Below are positions 1-6,780 of a stretch of DNA of 33,890 bases, in pieces (the stretch's first letter is position 1; every line of letters starts with the position of its first letter). Position numbers and translations under genes: made by a program. The notes beneath the pieces were generated by a model. That model did no database searches and was not told where the DNA came from. It saw only the letters and a program-made list of their open reading frames with translations. This DNA comes from JBKPCD01 sp046727175 (lineage in GTDB: Bacteria > Acidobacteriota > Vicinamibacteria > Vicinamibacterales > 2-12-FULL-66-21): positions 1 to 33,890 of the forward strand of contig JBKPCD010000222.1 in the NCBI GenBank assembly GCA_046727175.1, in the 5' to 3' direction.

Positions 1-58
1 GCCAGTCGGCAATAAACGCCACGCGCTGATCCATGGGGCAGGTCTCCGTCCAGGGCAT
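1..58 (-). CDS. IS481-family transposase, N-terminal fragment (cut by window edge)
   Basis: Reading the minus strand from 58 gives MPWTETCPMDQRVAFIADW and then the window ends. From memory, this matches the N-terminus of IS481-type DDE transposases, which begin MPW-E-C-M and continue into a helix-turn-helix ending SRKTGYKW; that part lies outside the window. The start at 58 is preferred over the internal ATG at 34 because the MPWTETCPM stretch is itself family-like. The rest of the gene, including the DDE catalytic core, cannot be seen, so intactness is unknown. The terminal repeats at 90-135 lie directly upstream of this start, as expected for an IS whose transposase gene begins close to one end. 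Confidence 0.7.
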   Translation of the reverse strand, partial: MPWTETCPMDQRVAFIADW

Positions 59-89
59 CCGTCCAGTCTTCCTGATCGCCCTTGTGATC

Positions 90-135
90 TGTTACCCATG
101 TATCCGGTCTACTCTGTTACCAATCTATCCGGTTC
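90..135. repeat. Tandem terminal repeats of the IS element
   Basis: Two copies of the pattern TGTTACC-A-T-TATCCGGT start at 90 and 115, giving a 25-bp period. The copies differ at about four of 21 positions. They lie between the transposase start and host DNA. Probable role: terminal inverted repeat and transposase binding (inference). Confidence 0.55.
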
Positions 136-213
136 GGACCGATGGAATCCACGCACCCGCTCCAGGCCCCCGGTGCTCGGCCCCCCGGCCCCGGCCCGTG
201 CTACCCTCGACCG

Positions 214-1230
214 ATGCTGCAAGCCGTCATCCCTCGGTACGGCCCGCCCGACGTTTTCGAAATGCGGAGCGACGCCGATCCGGTCCCGCGCGAAGCCGAG
301 ATTCGGATCCGAGTGCGAGCCGCGGGCGTCAACTTCGCCGATGTTCTCGCGCGCCTCGGGCTGTATCCGGATGCGCCGAGGCCGCCAATGGTCGTCGGCT
401 ACGAAGTGGCGGGGTTCGTCGACGCCGTTGGAACGGCGGTCACTGGCCTCAGCGACGGCGACCGCGTCGTCGCGCTGACGCGCTTCGGCGGCTACTCCGA
501 TACCGTCGTTGTTCCCGGCGCGCACGCGTTCCGCGTGCCGGAGTCGCTGAGCGATGCCGAAGCCGCGGCCGTTCCCGTCAACTACCTGACGGCGGCGCTC
601 GCGTTGTATCGCATGGGGGCGCTCAATGCGGGCGAGACCGTTCTCGTGCACAACGCGGGCGGCGGAGTGGGCATCGCTGCAACGCAGCTCGCGCGCTTGC
701 GGCGCGCGACCGTCATCGGCACGGCGTCGGCCTTCAAGCACGCCGCGCTCCGCAGCTTCGGCGTCGAGCACGCGATCGACTACCGGACCACAGACGTCGC
801 CGAGGAGGTGCGCAAGCTGACGCGCGGCCGCGGCGTCGACGTGATTCTCGATCCGATCGGCGGCCGGAGTTTCACGTCGAGCTATCGCATGCTTGCGCCG
901 CTTGGACGTCTCATCATCTTTGGACTGTCAGCAGCGGCGCCGGGCGAGCGCAGGAGCTGGTGGCGCGCGCTGAAAGCATGGGGTACGACGCCGCGATTCA
1001 ATCCGCTGTCGATGATCAATAGAAACCGCGGCGTCTTCGGCCTGCACGTCGGACATCTTTGGGACGAACGCCGACAGCTCGTGCCGCTGATGGACATGTT
1101 GATGGCCGAGCTCGGCGCCGGCCGGATCAACCCTGTTGTCGCGCGCACGTTCTCGCTGGACCATGCGGCGGACGCCCACCGGTTCCTTCAGAGTCGGTCG
1201 AATATCGGCAAGGTAGTGCTGACGACGTGA
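214..1230 (+). CDS. Zinc-independent MDR-family NAD(P)H:quinone oxidoreductase (VAT-1-like)
   Basis: A 338-residue cytosolic protein of the medium-chain dehydrogenase/reductase superfamily. The GroES-like N-terminal domain includes the AGVNFADVLARLGLYP stretch (residues 37-52), typical of zeta-crystallin/VAT-1-like quinone oxidoreductases. The Rossmann domain follows with the NADPH-binding loop AGGGVG (148-153), preceded by ETVLVHN. Zinc-ligand cysteines of classical alcohol dehydrogenases are absent, so a zinc-independent NADPH-dependent reduction of quinones or enals is likely; the substrate is unknown. I chose ATG 214 because homology begins at MLQAVIPRYG; an in-frame ATG at 142 would add 24 low-complexity residues unlike the family. 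It stands alone, just inside the IS end, and converges with the S9 peptidase gene. Confidence 0.85.
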   Translation: MLQAVIPRYGPPDVFEMRSDADPVPREAEIRIRVRAAGVNFADVLARLGLYPDAPRPPMVVGYEVAGFVDAVGTAVTGLSDGDRVVALTRFGGYSDTVVVPGAHAFRVPESLSDAEAAAVPVNYLTAALALYRMGALNAGETVLVHNAGGGVGIAATQLARLRRATVIGTASAFKHAALRSFGVEHAIDYRTTDVAEEVRKLTRGRGVDVILDPIGGRSFTSSYRMLAPLGRLIIFGLSAAAPGERRSWWRALKAWGTTPRFNPLSMINRNRGVFGLHVGHLWDERRQLVPLMDMLMAELGAGRINPVVARTFSLDHAADAHRFLQSRSNIGKVVLTT

Positions 1231-1254
1231 GCGTTCGCGGAGGCTCCGGGCTCA

Positions 1255-1313
1255 AGGCTTTTGGCTTTGGGCCTTGCCTGTCAACCCGACGACGTGCCCA
1301 AAGCCAAGAGCCT
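1255..1313. terminator. Long hairpin between convergent genes, probable bidirectional terminator
   Basis: The 18-nt left arm (1255-1272, AGGCTTTTGGCTTTGGGC) pairs with the right arm (1296-1313) with a single mismatch across a 23-nt loop. It sits between the stops of two convergent genes (1230 and 1328). The sequence after the right arm repeats CCTAAAGCCTAAAG. No clear U-tract follows, so termination is inferred from position and stem strength. Confidence 0.5.
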
Positions 1314-1327
1314 AAAGCCTAAAGTCT

Positions 1328-3775
1328 TCACTGTGACGTGATCCTCCGATCGCCCCCGAGGAACTTGCGGAGGAACGTCTCCATCCGATCCAGCGTGTAC
1401 ATCCACCGGCTGTGCAGCAGCGACTCGTGCGTGTCGTCGGGGAACACGATCAACTCGAAGTAGACGTCGCGCTGGCGCAGCAACTGGACCAGACCGGTCG
1501 TCTGCTGGAAAGCCACGTTGCGATCGTCGTCTGCGTGCACCAGCAGGACCGGCGACTTCCAGCCGTCGATTGCACCGATCGTCGAAGACTTATACGAGAC
1601 CGATTCCGGATCGAGCGAGCTGCCCCAGAGATGCACGCCCGCGAGATCCACGCCGGCCTTGAAGATATCAGAGTTGCGCGCCAGCGCTTGCGACGTCAGC
1701 ACGCCGCCGTAGGACAGGCCCCAGATCCCGATCCGGTTCGGATCCACGTCTGCGCGTGACTGCAGATATCTTCCGCCGGCGACTACGTCCTGATACTCGG
1801 CGTTGCCGCGACCGCCGGTGTTCGGCGCGTTGCGGAACGATCGCCCGTAGCCGATGCCGCTGCGATAGTTGATCGACATCACCACGTAGCCCTGATTCGC
1901 CAGCCACTGATTGATGGCGTAGGCCCAGTGGTAGAACTGCATGTAGTGATATCCGAGCAGCATCTGACGGACGGGTCCGCCGTGGACGAAAACAACCGCA
2001 GGCCTGCGGTCACCCGGCTTGAGATCCCTCGGCGCGAACAACTGGTTGTGGATTTCGAGGCCATCCTCGGCTTTCGTGATCACGAGCTCGGGCTTGACGT
2101 GGGCATCAGCCGGAAAGTTCTTGCGCGTGGTCGGAAAGACGATCCTCTGCGCCGTCTGCGTTGCGCTCGACGTGCCACGAGCCGTATCAGGACGTCCGAG
2201 CGACCAGATGCCGAGCGACTGCGGCATCTTCCAGTCTGCGCTGAGCGTCGCCAGCATCCGTCCTGACGCGAGCGGTATCGGATACGTCTCGATCCCTTCG
2301 CCCTCGGTGACCTGATAAGGTGTCCCACCAGCGACTGGCACCGCCCAGATGTGCCGCCGCTCGATGTCCTTCGCGTTCGTGCAGTAGTAGAGCGTCTTGT
2401 TGTCCGGCGACAGCGCGACGGAGGTCTGGTCTTCGATCAAACCGTCCGTCGTCGTCAGGAGCGCCGGACGTCCATTCGACGCCGAGAGGTTCAGCGAATA
2501 GTACCGGTCCCATTCGTCCACGGGACCAGTCTGCGGTGGCGGCGCCTCCTCCGGCGGGCCCGGGATACCACGTCCGCGACCTCCGCGTCCGCCTCCGCCA
2601 ACGTTCACCGCGAAGATCAAGTAATCGCCCGCGAGCCGCGCGTTGTTGAGACTCGTGAACTTCGGATCGTTCGGTTCGTTGTGCCACACTTCGCGGGCTT
2701 CACCGGTTGCAACGTCCGCCTTCCACACGGACAGCGTGTATCCGCCCTTGAACGTGGCACGCATCAAGCCGGGAACGCGCGCTGCCGCAGCATTCTGCTG
2801 GTCGGCCGGATTGTCCGTCAGCTGCGCACCGGGACTCGGTGTCTGCTGCCCTTCCCCACGTCCCGGCAGGGCGTTACCTTGACCGCGGCCCACGCCGCGT
2901 CCCGTCGGCGCGTTGGGATTGAATGCCGGACCGTTCGGGTTTCCGAGCGAGCCGGTGCCCGCCTGCGCCTGGAGACCGAATGGCAGGCCGGGACGACGAA
3001 CGAAGACGACGCTTTTGCTGTCGTCCGTCCACATCGGGCTGGTGTCGAAATCGACGCTCGGTGACAGGTACTTCACCGTCCGCGCCGTGACGTCGTAAAC
3101 AACAACGAAGCTGTGATCCGTACGAGTGCTGACGAATGCGATCTTGCGACCGTCGGGCGACCATTTGGGTCCGCTCTGCACGCCCCATTCGTTGATGAAG
3201 GGCTTCTCTCCTCGATCCATTTCGCTCACCGCGCGCACGGGCGAGACCTTCGCGCGATAGATCTGGCCATCTTTCGCAAACACGACGGAGCCGCCGTCAG
3301 GCGCGAGCTCGGGCGATGTCCCGTCGGCGATGACCGCGACGCGCCAGGGTGTGCCGCCTGCGGTGCGCGCGGCCCAGATCGCTCGCTCAGGTCCATTCGG
3401 ATCGGCCGTCGGGTTTGCGACCCATCCATCACGGTTTTGAGTCGTACCGCGAATGACGATCACCGTCGATCCGTCGCCTGAGATCTGAATGCCCGACATG
3501 TCGATCCCGTCGTCTTTCAGGACGCTCGTGAGCCGAACGGGAGCGAACGTCGGCGCAGCGGCCGCGTACGCGTTGCGCTTGCCTTCTTCGTAGGCGACCC
3601 ACGCCAGGCGATCGACTCTCTTGGCTGCCACGATCTCGAGGGGCGACGCCGGGCTCAGAAAGAGCTGGTAACTCGGGACTGCTTGCGGGGGCGTTGCTCT
3701 TGCCGCCGGTCTGGATGGCGCGAATATCAGAACGGCGAGCACGGCGAAGAGCGTGCAACGAGCAGCAACGCGCAT
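1328..3775 (-). CDS. Secreted S9-family (prolyl oligopeptidase-like) serine peptidase
   Basis: An 815-residue exported peptidase. The start is ATG 3775, with a strong GGAGGAG ribosome-binding site just upstream. It opens a signal peptide (MRVAARCTLFAVLAVLIFAP, cleavage near AARA). Upstream in-frame codons as far as 4207 overlap the antitoxin gene and are not family-like. Residues of about 40-560 form a TolB/PD40-type beta-propeller with WSPDG and SPDNK repeats, interrupted by a Gly/Pro/Asn-rich insertion (about 270-330) and a second Gly/Arg-rich loop. The C-terminal alpha/beta-hydrolase domain holds the apparent triad: Ser688 in GLSYGG, Asp751 in HADDDRNV and His783 in DDTHES. Expected role: cleavage of short peptides in the periplasm or outside the cell. 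Substrate specificity cannot be read from the sequence. Confidence 0.88.
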   Translation of the reverse strand: MRVAARCTLFAVLAVLIFAPSRPAARATPPQAVPSYQLFLSPASPLEIVAAKRVDRLAWVAYEEGKRNAYAAAAPTFAPVRLTSVLKDDGIDMSGIQISGDGSTVIVIRGTTQNRDGWVANPTADPNGPERAIWAARTAGGTPWRVAVIADGTSPELAPDGGSVVFAKDGQIYRAKVSPVRAVSEMDRGEKPFINEWGVQSGPKWSPDGRKIAFVSTRTDHSFVVVYDVTARTVKYLSPSVDFDTSPMWTDDSKSVVFVRRPGLPFGLQAQAGTGSLGNPNGPAFNPNAPTGRGVGRGQGNALPGRGEGQQTPSPGAQLTDNPADQQNAAAARVPGLMRATFKGGYTLSVWKADVATGEAREVWHNEPNDPKFTSLNNARLAGDYLIFAVNVGGGGRGGRGRGIPGPPEEAPPPQTGPVDEWDRYYSLNLSASNGRPALLTTTDGLIEDQTSVALSPDNKTLYYCTNAKDIERRHIWAVPVAGGTPYQVTEGEGIETYPIPLASGRMLATLSADWKMPQSLGIWSLGRPDTARGTSSATQTAQRIVFPTTRKNFPADAHVKPELVITKAEDGLEIHNQLFAPRDLKPGDRRPAVVFVHGGPVRQMLLGYHYMQFYHWAYAINQWLANQGYVVMSINYRSGIGYGRSFRNAPNTGGRGNAEYQDVVAGGRYLQSRADVDPNRIGIWGLSYGGVLTSQALARNSDIFKAGVDLAGVHLWGSSLDPESVSYKSSTIGAIDGWKSPVLLVHADDDRNVAFQQTTGLVQLLRQRDVYFELIVFPDDTHESLLHSRWMYTLDRMETFLRKFLGGDRRITSQ

Positions 3776-3936
3776 GAACTCTCCTCCGGACGTGAAAATG
3801 CGCAATCCGTTGCCGTGAGGGTACCACATGACTCGATGTGACGTGAGTGAACCGCCATTCGTACGCGTTCCAATCGATAGGCGACGGAATCCGCCTACAT
3901 CGGGTGACTTGTAACGCCCGTGGATGACCAGATAAG

Positions 3937-4188
3937 ATGACCAACATGGCCAGGGCGCGACCCGTCGTGCGTGTAAACATCGCCGAGGCAAAGGCGCGGT
4001 TTTCGGAACTGGTAAACAAAGCCCTGTCGGGAGATGAAGTCGTGATCGCCAGGGACAACAAGCCCCTTCTGCGGCTCGTCCCCCTGGCGTCGAAACGTGG
4101 ACCGCGGCGGCCGGGGTCCGCAAAGGGACAGGTCCGGATGGCACCCGATTTCGACAGCACACCAGCCGACTTCGACGAATACGTCTGA
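3937..4188 (+). CDS. Phd/YefM-family antitoxin
   Basis: An 83-residue protein with the Phd/YefM pattern near the N-terminus: VNIAEAKARFSELVNKA, then GDEVVIARDNKPLLRLVPL (about residues 13-51). In this family the N-terminal part binds operator DNA and the C-terminal tail (here acidic, Asp/Glu-rich) wraps the toxin. The stop overlaps the toxin start in the sequence TGATG, so translation is probably coupled. ATG 3946 is an alternative start, three codons in. It would autoregulate the pair and neutralise the PIN-domain toxin downstream. Confidence 0.85.
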   Translation: MTNMARARPVVRVNIAEAKARFSELVNKALSGDEVVIARDNKPLLRLVPLASKRGPRRPGSAKGQVRMAPDFDSTPADFDEYV

Positions 4189-4574
4189 TGCAGCTGCTGC
4201 TCGACACTCACGTGTTTCTGTGGTGGGTGAACGACGTCTCTGAGCTGTCTCGCCGTGCGAGGACTGCGATACGGAACGAGCGAAACGAATGCTTCCTGAG
4301 TCTGGCAAGCTGCTGGGAGATCGCCATCAAGGTCAGTCTCGGTAAGTTGGAATTGCCGTCGGACGTAGAGCTGTTCGTGAGCGAGCACCTCGCGGCGAAC
4401 GCCGTCCGCGTTCTTCCCATCGAACTTCGCCACGTCAGCCGCGTGGCTGAAATGCCCTTTCATCATCGGGATCCATTCGACCGCCTGCTCGTCGCCCAGG
4501 CGCTCGACGAAGATCTCTCCGTCGTTTCAGCGGATCCGATCTTCCGGCGCTACGGTGTGAAGCGCGTTTGGTGA
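4188..4574 (+). CDS. PIN-domain ribonuclease toxin (VapC-like)
   Basis: A 128-residue PIN-domain protein. The acidic residues that coordinate the metal are all present: Asp6 in LLLDTHVFLWW, Glu44 in SCWEIAIK, Asp98 in HRDPFDRLL and Asp116 in SADPIF. It should therefore be an active endoribonuclease toxin, acting on tRNA or rRNA in characterised VapCs; the target here is unknown. The start ATG shares one base with the antitoxin stop. The length is normal for the family. It ends 16 bp before the next gene, an S9 peptidase. Confidence 0.87.
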   Translation: MQLLLDTHVFLWWVNDVSELSRRARTAIRNERNECFLSLASCWEIAIKVSLGKLELPSDVELFVSEHLAANAVRVLPIELRHVSRVAEMPFHHRDPFDRLLVAQALDEDLSVVSADPIFRRYGVKRVW

Positions 4575-4590
4575 ACTCTGGAGCGCGATT

Positions 4591-6600
4591 ATGCGAAAGA
4601 TGCTGTTGGCGTTTGCGGTCGTCATCTCTGCGCATGGCCTGCGAGCCGCCGCGACGACCGTCCCCACGATCGATCAACTCATCGAGTTGAAACGGCCGGG
4701 CGGAGTCGCGATCTCGCCCGACGGTAAACGTGTCGCGTTCACCGTCACGGAAACGAACTGGGAGGAGAACGCGTACGAGACGGAAATCTTCCTGGCGGAC
4801 TCGAGCGGCGGACCGCCCATCCAGCTCACACGCGCGAAGAAGTCCAGCAGCGCCCCCGCATGGACGCCCGACGGCCGAACGCTCGCCTTCATCTCCGATC
4901 GCACGGACAAGCGGCAGATTTATCTGATCGACCCGGCGGGCGGTGAGGCGCGAGCGCTCACGGCGATCGAGGACGGCGTGAATGCGTTTGCCTGGTCGCC
5001 CGATGGCCGCCACATCGCGTTCACCATGACCGAGCCAAAGACCGATGCGATCAAGGAGCGAGACAAGAGGTACGGCGAGTTCGACGTCGTGGATCACGAC
5101 TACCGCATGACGCATCTCTACCTGATCGAAGTCGATCCGCAGAAGACGACTCCCGCTGAGCCGAAACGGCTCACCAAGGGATCGTTCACGGTCGGGAGCT
5201 TCGACTGGTCACCGGACGGGAAAGCGATCGCGTTCGATCACCGCATCGATCCAAACCTCGCGAATGGAGGAACAGCGGATATTTCGATGGTGACGATATC
5301 GGACAGCTCGGTCCGCAAGCTGGTGACGCAGGACGGTCCGGACACGAACCCGAAGTGGTCGCCGGACGGATCGCGGATCGCGTTCGAGAGCGCGATGGCG
5401 AACCAGTGGTTCTTTTACTCCAACAGCCGGATTGCGGTCGTGCCGGCGGGCGGCGGGGCTCCGAAATCGATCAGCGATCGCTTCGACGAGCAGCCGTCGA
5501 TCGTCGCGTGGACGCCAACGGGCATCATCTTTTCCGGCCTCGAGAAGACGAGCTCCCGATTGTTCGGGCTGAACCCGACGACTGCCGAAGTCACCCCGGT
5601 GATTCCGGCCACGGGCGCGTCGATTGGCAGCTACAGTTTCAGCCGAGACTTCTCCACCGTCGCATTCGTGAGCAGCGATGCGAAATCGTTCCCGGAAGTC
5701 TACATCGCGCCGGCTGCGACGATGACCGGCCGAAAGCTGACGACGTTCGCCGATCAGATCTCGTGGTGGACGGTCGGCAATCGCGAAGTGATCTCCTGGA
5801 AGAGCACCGACGGAACGACAATCGAAGGGGTTCTGCACAAGCCCGCCGATTTCCAGCAGGGCCGTCGCTATCCATTGCTTGTCGTGATTCACGGAGGTCC
5901 GACGGGAATCTCGCGGCCCGTGCGCGTGCAAATGGGCGGAACGTATCCAATCGAGCTGTGGCTCGCGAAAGGCGCCGTGGTCCTCGAACCGAACTACCGC
6001 GGCAGCGCGGGCTACGGCGAGAAGTTCAGATCGCTGAACGTTCGCAACCTCGGCGTCGGTGACGCATGGGACGTTCTCTCCGGGGTCGACTATCTCGTGG
6101 CGCAAGGCATCGCGGATCCGGCCCGGATGGGAGTGATGGGCTGGAGCCAGGGCGGTTACATCTCCGCGTTCCTCGCTACTCACGAGCGCCAGCCGTTCAA
6201 GGCAATTTCCGTCGGCGCCGGCATTTCGGACTGGATGACGTACTACGTCAACACCGACATCCATCCGTTCACGCGTCAGTATCTGAAGGCCACGCCGTGG
6301 GACGATCCAGCGATCTACGCGAAGACGTCTCCAATCACGACGATCAGGCAGGCGAAGACGCCGACGCTGATCCAGCACGGCGAAAACGACCAGCGCGTTC
6401 CCATCCCGAACGCGTACGAGCTCTATCAAGGTCTGCAGGATCAAGGCGTGCCAGTGAAGCTGATCGTCTATAAAGGCTTCGGCCACGGCCTGAACAAACC
6501 GAAAGCCGCGCGCGCGGCGATGGAACACAATCTCGAGTGGTTCAACCAATACGTGTTTGGTGAGCGCGCCTCGACGACGTCGGTTGACGGCCGTCGATGA
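4591..6600 (+). CDS. Secreted S9-family acylaminoacyl-/dipeptidyl-peptidase-like enzyme
   Basis: A 669-residue exported serine peptidase. The signal peptide MRKMLLAFAVVISAHGLRAAA is followed by TolB-like propeller blades (about residues 25-380) with repeated ISPDGKRVAF, WTPDGRTLAF and WSPDGKAIAF motifs. The alpha/beta-hydrolase domain (about 410-660) has the oxyanion-region HGGP and the triad Ser519 in GWSQGG, Asp600 in HGENDQRVP and His632 in FGHGLN. This pattern is characteristic of S9C-type enzymes that remove di- or acyl-amino acids from peptides. It lies 16 bp after the toxin gene and 180 bp before an exported amidohydrolase on the same strand, suggesting joint peptide breakdown, though a repeat hairpin separates them. 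Confidence 0.88.
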   Translation: MRKMLLAFAVVISAHGLRAAATTVPTIDQLIELKRPGGVAISPDGKRVAFTVTETNWEENAYETEIFLADSSGGPPIQLTRAKKSSSAPAWTPDGRTLAFISDRTDKRQIYLIDPAGGEARALTAIEDGVNAFAWSPDGRHIAFTMTEPKTDAIKERDKRYGEFDVVDHDYRMTHLYLIEVDPQKTTPAEPKRLTKGSFTVGSFDWSPDGKAIAFDHRIDPNLANGGTADISMVTISDSSVRKLVTQDGPDTNPKWSPDGSRIAFESAMANQWFFYSNSRIAVVPAGGGAPKSISDRFDEQPSIVAWTPTGIIFSGLEKTSSRLFGLNPTTAEVTPVIPATGASIGSYSFSRDFSTVAFVSSDAKSFPEVYIAPAATMTGRKLTTFADQISWWTVGNREVISWKSTDGTTIEGVLHKPADFQQGRRYPLLVVIHGGPTGISRPVRVQMGGTYPIELWLAKGAVVLEPNYRGSAGYGEKFRSLNVRNLGVGDAWDVLSGVDYLVAQGIADPARMGVMGWSQGGYISAFLATHERQPFKAISVGAGISDWMTYYVNTDIHPFTRQYLKATPWDDPAIYAKTSPITTIRQAKTPTLIQHGENDQRVPIPNAYELYQGLQDQGVPVKLIVYKGFGHGLNKPKAARAAMEHNLEWFNQYVFGERASTTSVDGRR

Positions 6601-6633
6601 GATCGCGGGTGACGGAGATCGCGGAGAAAGTCC

Positions 6634-6718
6634 TTTCACCGCGGAGTCACGGAGCACACGGAGGATTCTGTTGTTTCCTTGTGGAATTCTCCGTGATCCC
6701 CGTGTCTTTGTGGTGAAA
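6634..6718. repeat. Dispersed intergenic hairpin repeat, copy 1
   Basis: The 30-nt arms at 6634-6663 (TTTCACCGCGGAGTCACGGAG...) and 6689-6718 form an imperfect inverted repeat with about 22 of 30 positions paired around a 25-nt loop. A related element is at 32563-32627. Similar 'ACCGCGGAGTCACGGAG' sequences are, from memory, scattered between genes in several high-GC environmental phyla. It separates the S9 peptidase from the downstream amidohydrolase. Confidence 0.6.
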
Positions 6719-6769
6719 AGCTTGTCCCGTGGGGCTCCGTCTCCTCGGTGCCGGCCGGCTGCTCAATCT

Positions 6770-6775
6770 GGAGGT
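6770..6775 (+). promoter_or_regulatory. Ribosome-binding site fixing a GTG start
   Basis: GGAGGT lies 5 nt before GTG 6781. The codons after that GTG give a signal peptide, so this site decides the start of the amidohydrolase rather than the upstream in-frame GTG at 6748. Confidence 0.75.
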
Positions 6776-6780
6776 CAAAC

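Larger units (their letters stand above)
1..135 (-). mobile_element. End of an IS481-like insertion sequence
   Basis: The segment contains the transposase start (58, minus strand) followed outward by two tandem copies of a roughly 21-bp motif (90-110 and 115-135). This arrangement looks like an IS terminus with duplicated transposase-binding sites. The exact outer boundary and any target-site duplication cannot be fixed, because the other end is outside the window. The element ends about 80 bp before the oxidoreductase start and could supply or disrupt its promoter. Confidence 0.55.

Noticed and set aside
3776..4207. N-terminal extension of the first S9 peptidase up to 4207
   Set aside because: It would overlap the antitoxin gene and precede a clear signal peptide and strong Shine-Dalgarno site at 3775.
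5209..6657. 482-codon minus-strand frame opposite the S9 peptidase
   Set aside because: Antisense shadow of a gene with complete propeller and catalytic motifs.
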